Shown: positions 26,696 through 37,771, numbered from the stretch's first letter. The stretch is DNA of 64,000 nt from Diphasiastrum complanatum (GCA_029204225.1 CM055097.1:14324221-14388220), one strand, 5' to 3'. Translations and numbers: made by a program. The notes: generated from the sequence alone by a model not told the origin.

Positions 26696-29600
26696 ATGGC
26701 TTCCAATGGTGGGATCATGCTAGAGTCTAGTGAAAGGTTGAGTTCATCAAACTACTCTACTTGGAAAGTGAGGATGGAGTCCTTACTTGAGTTGAATGAA
26801 CTCATGGACATAGTTGCAGAAATTGAAGAGAGACGTCTCACACTTCAAGAGCAGCAAAGGTTTGATAAGAAGGCCAAAAGGGCTCTTCATATCATTAAAA
26901 TGAATGTTACAAATGAACTTCTCAAGGAAGTTGGAAAGTGTCAAAGTGCAAGTGAGGCATGGAATGCCTTAAAGAAGCTCTTTGAATCAAAGTCCACATC
27001 TAGGGTATTGACCCTAAGGAGACAAATATTTTCTAGTAGGCAAAGAGAGGGTGAAAGTGCTCATGCATTTATCTTGAGAGTTAAGTCCCTAAGTGATGAT
27101 TTAGCATGCATTGATGAGAACATAAAAGATGGTGAAATAGTCCAAGTTATGTTGAATGGTTTGCTAAATGAACATGCTAACCTTGTGCAAAGTTTTGCCA
27201 TTCAAAGAGTCTTGCCAAGTGTGGTTGACTTGCAAGAAATCTTATTGGCTGAAGAACATAGGTTGCAATCAAAGCTTGATGGTGCATCCTTGCAAGGTGG
27301 AGGTGAAGAGGCTTTCTTCACAAAAGGCAAATTCAAGGGCAAAGGTAAAGGCAAAGGGAAATGGTCCAAAGGTGGTAACTTTGATCATGATGATCACTCT
27401 TCCTCTTCCTCTTCTACTAAGAACAATAAGTCAAAGTTCAAGTGCTTTTATTGTGGGATAAAAGGTCATTTTGCAAATGAATGTTATAAGAAGAAAAGAG
27501 AGCAAGGAGAGAGGCAAGGAAATCTTACAATAGATGAGGAAGAACATAACACATGTGAATCACTTGTTATGACTTCAAGTTTGTTAGCCAACATAGATGA
27601 TAATGATCCTTGGTGGATTGATAGTGGAGCCTCATCTCACATGACAAGACATAAGGAATACTTTACATCCTTATTGTCTTATGAGGGAGAAGGTAACATC
27701 ATCTACACTGCAAATGATGGTCAATGTGACATCAAAGGCATAGGCACTATTCCTATTTCCCTTTCAACAAATAGGAAAGCAAATCTTGAAAATGTTTTGT
27801 ACATTCCTTCAATCACTAAGAATTTGCTTAGTGTAAGTCAAATGATTGACAAAGGACTTGATGTGGAGTTCATTGGAGATGCATGTTTGATAAGTAAATG
27901 TGGATCCTTGATTGCTCAAGGTAGGAGGCATGGTAAACTTTTCAAGCTTGATGCATGTGTGATCTCTAATCATGAAGGATGTATGGCTAGGGAGCAATTG
28001 ACAAACCAAGAAGTTTGGCACAAGAGGTTGGGCCATCCCAACTTCAAATCTTTGGAGGTAATGGCAAAGAAAGAGCTTGTTCTTGGTCTCCCTAAAAGTC
28101 TTGTTGCAAACAATAGTGTTTGTGAACATTGTGCCTTGTCCAAATCTCATAGACTTGCTTATTCTAGATCTACTTCTAGATCTAAAGAAGCTTTTCAACT
28201 TGTGCATTCTGATATTCATTCTTCTAGTACAACTAGCAATGGTGGGGCAAAGATGTATGCAACTTTCATTGATGACTTTAGTAGGTATACTTGGATCTAT
28301 CTTCTTAAAAGTAAGGATGAAGTGTTTGCTGCATTTGTCAAGTTCAAGAATGAAATGGAAAACCAATTCAATACAAAGATCAAATGCTTAAGATCTGATA
28401 ATGGAGGGGAATACACCTCAAATAGGTTCAAAGACTTTTGTATAGCACATGGGATTAAGAGGGAGATGTCTAGTCCTAGGACTCCACAACAGAATGGAGT
28501 GGCCGAGAGGAAGAATAGAACCCTTTGTGAATGTGCCAAGGCAATGAGACTACATGCTAATCTTGCTAAGTCTTTTTGGGGGGAAGCTTTAGCATGTGCT
28601 AACTATCTATGTAATAGATGGACAAGTGCTTCCTTGGATGGTAAAACTCCTCATGAGGTTCTTTATGGTAGAAGGCCGAGTGTCAAGCATTGTAGGATCT
28701 TTGGATGTACATGTTTTGTCAATATCACACTTGATGATAGAACTAAAGAAGATCCTTCATCAAAGAAGGGTGTGTTTGTTGGCTATAGTGAAGTAAGCAA
28801 GGCTTACAAAGTGTACATTCCTTCTACAAAGAAAGTTGTCATAAGTAGGGATGTCATCTTTCATGAAGAGAATGTTTCCAATGTTGTTGATGTTGATGTT
28901 GATGTGCCTACTAATCATCATGATGTGCAAGATGTCTTGGATGAAGATGGAGATGCCACTCCAAAGCAAACTTCAAGGAAGACTCAAAGGCAAAGGGCTA
29001 AGCCATCAAGGCTAACCTATGATGAAAAAGGAAAGCAAGTGGTGGACAGCTCTAACTTTGCTTTTCTTACCTCTTTTGATGAACCAACTTGTGTAGGTGA
29101 AGCAATTCAAAAGAAGGAATGGATCCAAGCCATGGATCATGAGCATCAAGCACTCATCAAAAGCAACACATGGAGGTTGGTAAAGCTTCCAAAGGACAAG
29201 AAGGCAATTGGTTGTAAGTGGATCTTCAAGATCAAGACAAATCAAGATGGATCAATCAACAAGTACAAGGCAAGGTTGGTGGCAAAGGGGTATGCTCAAG
29301 AATATGGTATTGACTATGATGAGACCTTTGCACCCGTGGCAAAGATGGTAACTATTCGAATCCTAATCTCTCTTGCAACTCTTTATGATTGGGATATGTG
29401 GCAAATGGATGTTACTAATGCCTTCTTGAATGGTGATCTTGAAGAAGATATTTACATGGAGCAACCCGAGGGCTATGTTTCACATGATGAGCCTAATCAT
29501 GTGTGCTATCTCCAAAAGAGTTTGTATGGGCTAAAGCAAGCACCAAGGAGTTGGTATGCTAAGCTCAATTCCTTCTTACTTTCTCAAAACTTTGTTATGA

Positions 29601-30649
29601 GTGAGTATGATCATTCTCTCTACTTTAGATTGAATGAAAATGATATCACTTTACTTTTGATCTATGTTGATGACATTATCTTAAGTGGTGGTAACAATCT
29701 AGATATAGATGAAATCAAGATGGCACTCAAAAGAGAGTTTGAAATTCAAGATCTTGGTAAACTTCATTATATCTTAGGAATAGAGATTATTAGAACTTCT
29801 AAATCTACATTCATATGTCAAGAAAAGTATGTTAACTCTATTCTAAAAAGGTTTCATATGGAAGATTGTAAAGTTGTTTCTACTCCTATGGAATCAAATG
29901 TAAAGCTAACTACAAGAAGTAATGAAAGATCCTTCAAGGACATTACTCTCTATAGAAAGCTAATAGGATCTCTTATATGGTTAACCATCACAAGACCTGA
30001 TCTAAGCTTTGTGGTTGGTAAACTAAGTCAATTTATGCAAGATCCTAGTGAGGCTCATTGGAAGCTAGGAAAGAGAGTACTTAGATACATCTCGGGATCT
30101 AGAGATTTTGGCATCTTGTATGGAGGTACTACACCTAACCTTTGTGGATTTTCAGATTCAGATTTTGCAGGTGATCAAATGGATAGGAAGTCAACAAGTG
30201 CCTTTGCAATCTATCTTGGAGATGGAGTGGTCTCATGGCTATCAAAGAAGCAACCAACTATCTCTCTATCTTCCACCGAAGCCGAGTACAAGGCATTAAC
30301 AACATGCACCAAGGAGATTCTTTGGATCAAGAGGATGTTATTGGATCTTCACTTGCTGGAACCAGAGAAGACTCCAATCATACTTTGTGATAACCTTTCA
30401 GCCCAAAGCTTGGCAAGCAATCCTGTTTTTCATGCAAGGAGCAAGCACATTGAGATTGTTCACCATTTTGTGAGGGATCAAGTCATTGCCAAAGAGGTGG
30501 AGCTTCAACATGTCTCTTCAAAGGAGTGTGTGGCTGATATCTTCACCAAACCATTGGGAAAGGACCTATATTTAATGCATAGATCTAATCTTGGAATGTG
30601 CTCAAAGACTATGTTGAAACTAGCATCCAATGTTGAAGAGGGAGTGTGA
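26696..30649 (+). CDS. gag-pol: Copia gag-pol polyprotein
   Basis: A single frame of 1,317 residues, within the usual copia length, encodes everything needed for particle assembly, maturation, reverse transcription and integration. Gag comes first, with zinc knuckle CFYCGIKGHFANEC at residues 250-263. The aspartic protease has WWIDSGASSH (Asp309). The integrase zinc site is H442, H447, C476, C479, and the catalytic triad D506, D568, E604 has the standard 35-residue D-E gap. The RT has Asp905 (QMDVTNAF) and YVDD at 990-993. RNase H has D1154/D1156, E1195/E1197 and D1232. All key residues are present. The start ATG has A at -3 and G at +4, and relatives at 58.5 and 31.6 kb start at the same place. 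The stop codon lies in the 3' LTR. Gag and Pol share one frame with no shift, so the Gag:Pol ratio must be set another way. Confidence 0.97.
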   Translation: MASNGGIMLESSERLSSSNYSTWKVRMESLLELNELMDIVAEIEERRLTLQEQQRFDKKAKRALHIIKMNVTNELLKEVGKCQSASEAWNALKKLFESKSTSRVLTLRRQIFSSRQREGESAHAFILRVKSLSDDLACIDENIKDGEIVQVMLNGLLNEHANLVQSFAIQRVLPSVVDLQEILLAEEHRLQSKLDGASLQGGGEEAFFTKGKFKGKGKGKGKWSKGGNFDHDDHSSSSSSTKNNKSKFKCFYCGIKGHFANECYKKKREQGERQGNLTIDEEEHNTCESLVMTSSLLANIDDNDPWWIDSGASSHMTRHKEYFTSLLSYEGEGNIIYTANDGQCDIKGIGTIPISLSTNRKANLENVLYIPSITKNLLSVSQMIDKGLDVEFIGDACLISKCGSLIAQGRRHGKLFKLDACVISNHEGCMAREQLTNQEVWHKRLGHPNFKSLEVMAKKELVLGLPKSLVANNSVCEHCALSKSHRLAYSRSTSRSKEAFQLVHSDIHSSSTTSNGGAKMYATFIDDFSRYTWIYLLKSKDEVFAAFVKFKNEMENQFNTKIKCLRSDNGGEYTSNRFKDFCIAHGIKREMSSPRTPQQNGVAERKNRTLCECAKAMRLHANLAKSFWGEALACANYLCNRWTSASLDGKTPHEVLYGRRPSVKHCRIFGCTCFVNITLDDRTKEDPSSKKGVFVGYSEVSKAYKVYIPSTKKVVISRDVIFHEENVSNVVDVDVDVPTNHHDVQDVLDEDGDATPKQTSRKTQRQRAKPSRLTYDEKGKQVVDSSNFAFLTSFDEPTCVGEAIQKKEWIQAMDHEHQALIKSNTWRLVKLPKDKKAIGCKWIFKIKTNQDGSINKYKARLVAKGYAQEYGIDYDETFAPVAKMVTIRILISLATLYDWDMWQMDVTNAFLNGDLEEDIYMEQPEGYVSHDEPNHVCYLQKSLYGLKQAPRSWYAKLNSFLLSQNFVMSEYDHSLYFRLNENDITLLLIYVDDIILSGGNNLDIDEIKMALKREFEIQDLGKLHYILGIEIIRTSKSTFICQEKYVNSILKRFHMEDCKVVSTPMESNVKLTTRSNERSFKDITLYRKLIGSLIWLTITRPDLSFVVGKLSQFMQDPSEAHWKLGKRVLRYISGSRDFGILYGGTTPNLCGFSDSDFAGDQMDRKSTSAFAIYLGDGVVSWLSKKQPTISLSSTEAEYKALTTCTKEILWIKRMLLDLHLLEPEKTPIILCDNLSAQSLASNPVFHARSKHIEIVHHFVRDQVIAKEVELQHVSSKECVADIFTKPLGKDLYLMHRSNLGMCSKTMLKLASNVEEGV
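30632..30644 (+). other. Polypurine tract, inside the coding frame
   Basis: GTTGAAGAGGGAG directly precedes the 3' LTR and primes plus-strand DNA synthesis. Here it also encodes the last residues of the polyprotein (V-E-E-G-V), so coding and priming functions overlap. Confidence 0.85.
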
Positions 30650-31299
30650 AAATTGTCAACATTTCCTAGCTAGTTTGAGGCCTAAATTGGCTAAAATTGT
30701 AAATAGTTTTGGTTCTGGAGTTTTGCACGTGTGAACCAGGCCACAATGTTTTTATTTACTGTATTTTTTCAGTATGATGAAGTGTCAAACTTCATACCCT
30801 TCAAAATGAGACCATTTTGATGTATTTTGGTCATATAAGCCATTTTTAGCTATTTTTCCTATATAGGGAATATCTAGGGTCAAGTACCTTCTAGAGAGAG
30901 GAGAGAGAGTCATCTTCCTCATCCATAAATAGTAGGGAAGTCGTGGAGAACAGGTTGGAGAAACCTTTTGTATGCTTCATTGAGATCAATAGATCATTGT
31001 CATTGTTTCTTCCTCCATTGAGAGCATTGTTGTGTGTATTGTCTTCAAGCTATTGTGTATGATCTTAGGTGCTTTCCAAAAGTGGTAGGCTGATGTATTA
31101 TGGACTGTATAATGCTATTTTGGGCCGCACTTGATGTTTATGGAAGTTTCCATTTGTGATAAATGCTTTTTGATCAAGTTCTTTGCATTCTAGGTAGCAT
31201 AGAATGTGTTGCCAATTCCTAGCTTATGTAGTTTGGAGTGCAAGCATTCAAGCCAATGATCTTGGAGTTTAGATCCACTTAGGATCTGTATTTTTCACA
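30645..31299 (+). repeat. 3' LTR of the intact copia element
   Basis: 655 bp with no difference from the 5' LTR by eye. TATATA lies at 30860-30865 and the GA tract at 30893-30909. Its first bases supply the TGA of the polyprotein. Confidence 0.97.
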
Positions 31300-31507
31300 A
31301 CACCTTCTCCTTTTTCCATCAAATATGGAGGACTTTCTATTTGATTTTGTAACAACTATTTCTTTTGATTGTTATCTCTCATGCCCACATTTGGATTGAT
31401 CTAGGATTATTATCTCGTAAGGGAGTCAATAGGCCTATCTCGCCACATAAAATAATTGTGATTATGAGGGGTACAAAATTAAGATGATAATTACTGGTTG
31501 GAGGCCT

Positions 31508-31574
31508 AAAATGAATAGTTACTTGAGGTAAGCCTATCATTGTCTTCCAACATGAATCCACCACTTGTAGCCAT
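31508..31574 (-). pseudogene. Copia Gag start, truncated
   Basis: A minus-strand ATG at 31574 opens a frame that begins like the Gag of the intact element and of the 58.5-kb relic (MATSGGFMLEDNDRLTSSNY), then hits TAG near 31508. Sequence to the left (31300-31507) is unrelated. It is the coding remnant of the element whose 5' LTR is at 32173-32814. Confidence 0.75.
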
Positions 31575-32160
31575 GTTGCAATGACCTGATCTTCTTGTTT
31601 CAACCTGTTCCAATGCACAAAGCACTCTCTTGAATGTCAACAAATGAACTCAAGAAGAAATCACAAAGATATGGAACCTCTCAAATCTCTTCTAGCACTT
31701 CTAACTAGAAAATCAATACATAGAATAGTGAAATCTTGATCAACCTATGATCTATCTTCAATCTAATGATTCTTGCCACTTCCTAAGATTGAAACACACT
31801 CAAATGAAGCTCAATAACCTCACAAACTAGAGATCCAATCAAGATTAGGGTTTTGACAGAATCACAAAAAATTGAATATCTCAAATTCTACATGCAATTT
31901 CTGAAAACTTGATATATCATCTTGTAGCCTCCAATGAGACCTTCCTAATGCACCAAAAATCGGCTAACTCTAGAAAACCAAGTGTGAAATCGAATTGATC
32001 AAGTACATAAACCTATATTGAGTTTTGAACTACAAAAGATCATATCTACATATGCAAAAATGGAGATTTTTGAGTAGAAATCAATCTAGCATGCTTTAGC
32101 ATTGGTAACTCCAAATCTTTGATAAATGTGGTTGATTTTTTCATAACCTGCAACACAAGA

Positions 32161-32172
32161 GCTCTAATACCA
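32161..32172 (-). other. Primer-binding site (initiator Met tRNA)
   Basis: The minus strand reads TGGTATTAGAGC, one base off the initiator-Met site, adjoining the LTR. The leader (31575-32160) follows on the minus strand. Confidence 0.8.
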
Positions 32173-32814
32173 TGTGAAGGATTTCAGATCATTCAAGATC
32201 CAAATCCATGTCCCTAATCTTTGGTTAAAAAAGGAGCAAACCAACAATCCTACCAATGTAGAATTATCAGCATCTACATACAAAATGAGATGCAAACTCT
32301 AAGAGATACCGATCAAACATGATCCAAAACATAAAATATAGTTTTTGTCCATACAATTACAATACCCTTCTATATTTCACAAGTGCGGAACCAAAAATAG
32401 CAATAAATGAACATTCTACACATAGAATTGCAAGATAACATTATGAGAGTGCACCAAAGAGTAGTAGAACCCAAATAGAACCATGTATAATGATGAAATG
32501 AGAGAGAAAAGAGAGAAGATCCCTTTCTCCATGAGTTACAACAATATATAGCAGGTCCAAACCCTACTTTGCCACTTGGCTTTCCCTCCAATATGAAAAA
32601 CCCTACTATTTTGGGACTAGATTCAATGTACCCAAAGTTCAAATTTAAATCTCTCTCAAACTTGACTACCAACTTTCCCACATTTTCAAAAAGTGTTTAT
32701 TGAATGTATTTTAAACTAATATAACTTCGAAAGTTTATCTCTAAGTCTAAAATGAGTTTTGGCCTCAATTGACAATCTATCAAAATATGACTAAACTTGT
32801 TGAAATCTCTCACA
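32173..32814 (-). repeat. Copia 5' LTR
   Basis: 642 bp, read on the minus strand from 32814 (TGTGAGAGATTTCAAC) to 32173 (ATCCTTCACA). It is the same family as the LTR at 59155-60071. A TATATA box near 32550 is followed about 25 bp on by a short impure CT/GA stretch (about 32498-32530). In the 59-kb relative this same position holds a (GA)n tract of over 200 bases. Confidence 0.8.
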
Positions 32815-32959
32815 TCAAATACAAAAGTTTATATTCATAATCCAAAAAAGTGTACATATTTGCATCTAATTCTTAAAAAGGGCTTTGATGCTAATACCTT
32901 TTTTGTCGACTTTTGCAAGAATAAAAATACATTAAATCTAAGAAGTAATTATAGGCTTC

Positions 32960-33972
32960 TTAGTCTTTGCTCTCTTCTCCCTCATCGTCGTCCGAAGTTG
33001 AATCTTGTCCTTCATCTTCATCCCCTTCTTCTCCTTGGTTTCCTCCCGTACTTTCTTCCACAAAGGAAGCAGATGCCCTCTATATACACATTCACAAAAC
33101 AAATTAATGATTATTAGCCAAACACATGTCATAAAAACAAAATGAAATGAGAATTATGTATAAAAAATATGAGAAATACAAATTATGTAGCAAAAATCTA
33201 TTCTTGGATGTACACCTTGTGCCACAAGATGATCAACCAAGGCACTATAGCCTTGGCGATATCCAATATTGTACTCGACATTTGTATACTTGCGCCCATA
33301 ATCTTCAACCTACATCAGCACAAATCGAATGATTAGAAAAAAACAAAAAATTATTGGTAAAGAAAAAACATATGAAATGCAATTAGCTAAAAGAGAATTG
33401 CTTACAAATTGGGTGTGCATATTAGCCTTGCCTGCCGACCCAAGGTGAGATTGGCCTAAAAGATTAAGCCTTGATTTTATTGCCTCTCTTTGTTGCTTAA
33501 AGCGCTTGAGATTAGGATGCTTGGATTCATAAATAACTTTTCCCAAATCTTTTGTAGATGCCCATCCCGGCCTCTTCTTGCCTTTACTACATAATCGTCT
33601 AAATGATTGGTGCTTATGATGAATATGCATACACATACTTGTCTTTGCCCATTTGTTATTAAATCGATTTGGTTGTGAAAAGTCACGGTACAATATATCA
33701 AGTATCTTGTCTTTGTCCCCTTGGTTTTGTTGCTCCCAAGGGTTAAACAAATCGTGACCAAGGTACTTAAGAGTAAGGTTGTGCAATCTATTGATGATGA
33801 CCTTATCCCTAATGTCCATGATGATGGAACCATCCTCATCAAGGTCATAGAAAACATTCGTGGATTCTTTCGACGACATCTCCATCGAAACGAATTCACG
33901 ATCTTGTTGATCAGATTCTCCTTTGGAAAGACAAAGGGTTTTCATCCTTTTCCTTTCCTTGGGAGATAGCAT
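32960..33972 (-). CDS. Unidentified three-exon gene candidate
   Basis: Read on the minus strand, exon 1 is 33972-33406, exon 2 is 33309-33214 and exon 3 is 33079-32960. Introns begin GTAAG (33405) and GTACA (33213) and end AG at 33310 and 33080, and both are phase 0. The joined frame would be about 260 residues: a charged N-terminus, a basic middle (GKKRPGW, Lys/Arg-rich helix), then a short conserved-looking exon and an acidic Glu/Asp/Ser tail. I cannot name the family. The basic-then-acidic layout is loosely like plant transposon-associated or DNA-binding proteins, but that is a weak guess. A better start may be ATG at 34078 (MSTSGSEASRRRPRSSYG), in another frame, requiring an extra exon join or a frameshift. 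It has its own TATA box and CT-repeat 5' UTR. Confidence 0.5.
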
Positions 33973-34334
33973 AGTATAAAAATCTCACTCGATCGGAATC
34001 CGATCCCGAGGCTTGTCCTCTTTCACCATAAGAGGATCTTGGCCTCCTCCTTGATGCTTCGCTACCGCTAGTAGACATGACTATTAAGAGAAAGATATGA
34101 AGTTGTGAAAAGAACTTAGAAAGATATCAAATGTGAAAATGAAAAAGTGTGTGTGTGTGAGATGTGTAAGAGAATGAGAGAGAAGCAAACTTTTAAATGT
34201 GTGAAAAATGAAAAGGGGATATGAAAGAGTATGTGAGAGAGAAAGAGAGATTGGAGATTGGAGAGTGAAAGATGTGTGTGTGAGAGAGAGGGGGAGAGAG
34301 AGACTGGAGAGTGAAAGATGTGTGTGTGTGTGTG

Positions 34335-34485
<151 letters not shown>

Positions 34486-34564
34486 GTGTGTGTGTGAGAG
34501 CTTGAGAGTGAGAGTGAGCCTCAAGAAATCCACAAGAAGCGTGGAGAGATATCGAAAGAGGGCA

Positions 34565-34571
34565 TTTTATA
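34565..34571 (-). promoter_or_regulatory. TATA box of the 33-34 kb gene candidate
   Basis: The minus strand reads GTATAAAATG. A perfect palindrome TGCCACGCGTGGCA (34611-34624) lies about 40 bp upstream and could be a regulator site. Confidence 0.45.
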
Positions 34572-34639
34572 CACATTTCAAGTGTCCCGTGGCTTTGCCA
34601 CACAACTTTTTGCCACGCGTGGCAGTGCCACACGATTTT

Positions 34640-35069
34640 TGTTTTGCTAGAAATCTATCACCATGGCCTAAAAGGTGTCATATAGCGAGTGGTTTGTCAA
34701 AAAGACAAATTATGGAACTAGAAAAGTGATTTGACTCTTATTTTATAAATTTTTTTGAGGACAAAAGCATGTGAGTGATATGACATATTTTTAAGCATGA
34801 ATTTTTAAGAACAAAAGCATGTGAGTGATATGACATATTTTGGGTACAAAGGACCATGTTTTCTTTAAAGATTTTGATGATTTTTAAAAAAGGACAAATG
34901 AGTATTAATTATTTTTTTGACTTGATATAAGACAAGTAGATGATTGATATGGTTGGTACAAAATGACCATGTGTTTAAAAGAATTTTGTGATTTAGAAAA
35001 AATGACAAATGTAAATATGTGGTCAATTACATTGATAAGCGATGAAAAACAATCAATCTAAATGTACTA
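34640..35069. other. AT-rich spacer with a 50-bp direct repeat
   Basis: ACAAAAGCATGTGAGTGATA occurs at 34761 and 34811, and a weaker echo (ATGATTGATATGGTTGGTACAAA) follows near 34942. No gene is seen. Confidence 0.7.
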
Positions 35070-35204
35070 CATGATGGAGATGAGAAGGTCAACTTCTCAA
35101 GCAAAGGCAAAATGAAGTCCAAGAAGAAGATGAAGTTGATTCATCCTTGATAGCATCTACACCAACAATGATACATGGTGGATTGATAGTGGGGAGATCA
35201 CTAA
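35070..35204 (+). pseudogene. Copia gag-protease scrap in reverse orientation
   Basis: On the plus strand, 35070-35150 reads as Gag C-terminus (DGDEKVNFSSKGK) and 35150-35204, in another frame, as the protease start (NDTWWIDSGE). The neighbouring minus-strand relic carries the same regions (36.3 and 36.05 kb). This piece is therefore a duplicated or inverted part of the same element type, ending exactly where the minus-strand linker begins. Confidence 0.7.
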
Positions 35205-36973
35205 GACATAAAAACTTGTTCTCAAATGAGTCATTACACATCTTATCTTCAACTTCCTTCTTGATGAAGCCCTCGAGTTGCCTCATGTATTTCTCATAGC
35301 ATACCTCGGTTTGCCTCATGTAGATCTCATAGCAAAATGGTTCATCAAGCATTGAAGTAAGAAAAGTGTTGGAAGTGAATGGTTTAGAATCTTCCCCTTG
35401 ATTACCTTTGCCAAGATAAGTGAGCCTTGAAGGCTCGGCCCTTGCCTTTGTGGATCTTCTTGGAGCACTTGATCTTTGAGGTGCCATCCTTAAGATCTCC
35501 ATCACTTTGTTGCTCCTCCTCAATCCTTGCAAGATCATTGACACCAAGGTTGTTGATTTCACTTGAAAAAAAATTCACACAATGATACTGGATGGATCCA
35601 AGCATCTCTTGTATAAACATCTGAGAATGTTTCATGCATCTTATTATCACTACTTGGTACATGAGAAAAAGAGTGTACATTTGAATGAATGATTTCCTCT
35701 TTTTCCATAGCAATTTTAGCATCCAACTTCAACAAACTACCTTGTTTAACACCATTTGCCATGCAATTATCATTCTTCATGATGGAACAAACTCCATTCT
35801 TGAAGTGGACATCTAAACTATCATCCATTAGTTGTCCAACACTAAGAAAGCTCTTGGTAATTGATGGTACAAAAAGGACATTGTCTAGATCCATCCTTTT
35901 GCTAGATCCTAGACTTAATGAGATGGTACCAACACCATCTATCTTACACTCTTGATCATTTGCTAAAGAAACAAATTTATTAGCACCATTGAAAGAGTTT
36001 AAGGTTGAGAATGTGTCCTTTTGGAAAGTCATGTGGGAGCTAGCCCCACTATCAATCCACCAAGTGTCCTTTGAGTTGCTTTTGCTTGTTGGAGTGGATG
36101 TAGATGCCATCAAAGATGAGATCTCCTCATCTTCATCCTCTTCATATGCAAGGTTACCTTGTTTGTCCTCCTCCTCTTTTGCTCTTAGCTCTTGTAGCAT
36201 TCGGATGCATAATGCCCTTTCTTTCTACAAAAGAAGCATTTTTGCTTTGACTTGTCCTTTGAGCTTGATGCATCATCCTCTTCTTTGGCCTCCTTGGGAT
36301 GCTTCTTCTTTCCATTGGTCTTCTTTTTGCCCTTGAATGAGAAATTGGCTTTCTCATCTCCATCCTGCAAAGACAATGAACTCATTCTTGCCTTGGTGTG
36401 GAGCATCCTACACTCTTCAGCCACTAATACATTGTGAAGTTTTTCTATAGTTGGCAAAGTGTCTTGAATGGCAAAACTTTGGACCAAATTTGTAAAGTCA
36501 TCTCCTAGACCATTAAGAACAATTTGTACAAGCTCTCCATCATGAATCTTCTCTATAATGGAAGCCAACTCCCTATTTAGAGACTTGATTTTGAGTACAT
36601 AATCCTGTGCACTCTCCTCACTTCTCCTCTTGCTTTGAAAAATCTGATTTCTAAGCATAAGTACTCTTGAAGTGTTACTAGATTCATAGATTGATTTTAA
36701 AGACTCCCAAGCCTCTTTAGCACTAGTACATGTTGATACTTCTCTCAACAAATCATTTCTCACATTCATCTTCACACAATGAAGTGCAAGCCTAGATCTC
36801 TTCTTGTATCGAGCTAACTCATGTGCACCTAGAGGTTCATCTTCATCTTCAATCAAGAACTCATGAAGGTCTTGGAGCACCAAGAGTGACTCCATCCTAG
36901 CCTTTCAAATAGCATAATTTGTAGAATTCAATCTCTCACTAGCTTCTAGAAGGTATGCTCCAGCAAATCCCAT
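35205..36973 (-). pseudogene. Ty1/copia gag-protease relic with integrase deleted
   Basis: The minus strand starts at ATG 36973. An in-frame TGA stands at about residue 23, where relatives have Trp (Y-x-x-W-K), and the frame then runs open to 36185. The zinc knuckle CFFCRKKGHYASEC is at 36238-36197. After a frame change near 36200 come the protease (WWIDSGASSH, Asp codon at 36053-36051) and GAG-pre-integrase (SITKSFLSVGQL). Integrase is represented only by scraps around 35600-35700. From 35,560 the integrase-RT linker is recognisable (KARAEPSRLTY...FLTS-DEP). RT and RNase H are missing. Homology ends at 35205 against an opposite-strand gag-protease scrap. Confidence 0.8.
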
Positions 36974-37757
36974 CTTACTAGTGACTTCTACAAACAAGAA
37001 ATAGATTTGATTAACTTGAAACTCACAAAGGTCTCACACTTGCAGTGTTTCACTCAAATTTGATTTCTAATCCAACAAATGGACTTATAATCATAGTTCT
37101 ATCACTCCCTCACAAAGCTGGAATGAAGATAAGATGAAGTGAAAACTACTTTTAAACAAATCTTGCCAAGAAATGGATTTGATTGTCTCTAGAAACTCAC
37201 CAAGATCTCTCTTGTTCACTCAAATTAGATTTCTAATCCAACAAATGGACTTATAATCTCAGTTCTAGCACTCCCTCACAAAGTTGGAATGAAGATAAGA
37301 TGATGTGAAATCTACTTACAATCAAATCTTGCCAAATTTGGCTATTTTTGGACAAAAAAATGACTTAATCTCTTTCACACTTTTTGATGTACTTTCAAGA
37401 CCTGTAAAACAATTTTAGAGGACCTGATTTCAGCCTAGATTAATTAGATCTCATGACCCTAAGTCAATCTAATCAATGGCACTCAATCTTGGTAGCTTAT
37501 CCTAAGATTTCCACCAAAAATTACATCAAAAGCTCACAAATTGAATTTCTTTGGATCAAATGAATACCATGCATTAAATGCAGGTTTAGAGGTGCCCACA
37601 CATGTGGACAGTACGGATTTGGACCCCTGCCAAGTTTGGGATCAAATCTCCTCACCAGAATCAAGATTCTAGCTTGCCCTCTCAATACTAGTTTTTAGCA
37701 CCAAAACTTGCTAAAAATGGATTTGCATTAGATCAATGGCTTATGCTCTTGTACTTG
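36974..37757 (-). repeat. Copia leader with tandem repeat (~166-174 bp)
   Basis: GAAACTCAC starts at 37018 and 37192, and ATTTCTAATCCAACAAATGG recurs at 37063 and 37229. The two units are highly alike over about 130 bp. As in the intact element, the leader between PBS and Gag is tandemly repeated, but the unit sequence differs. Confidence 0.8.
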
Positions 37758-37769
37758 GATCTGATACCA
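37758..37769 (-). other. Primer-binding site (initiator Met tRNA)
   Basis: The minus strand reads TGGTATCAGATC, with a two-base gap from the LTR end. Confidence 0.8.
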
Positions 37770-37771
37770 TA

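Larger units (their letters stand above)
24870..31299 (+). mobile_element. Complete Ty1/copia LTR retrotransposon
   Basis: A 6,430-bp element with all expected parts: 5' LTR (24870-25524), PBS (25525-25536), leader, one uninterrupted gag-pol frame (26696-30649), polypurine tract and 3' LTR (30645-31299). Both LTRs are 655 bp with TGTGAAAA...TTTTTCACA ends, and I read no difference between them, so the insertion is recent. The flanking five bases are GCACC (24865-24869) and ACACC (31300-31304), a target duplication with one mismatch. Domain order (protease-integrase-RT-RNase H) defines copia. I did not assign a named plant lineage. Nothing visible disables it. Confidence 0.97.

Noticed and set aside
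27809-28366. 185-codon minus-strand frame inside the intact gag-pol
   Set aside because: Antisense shadow of the integrase-coding region.
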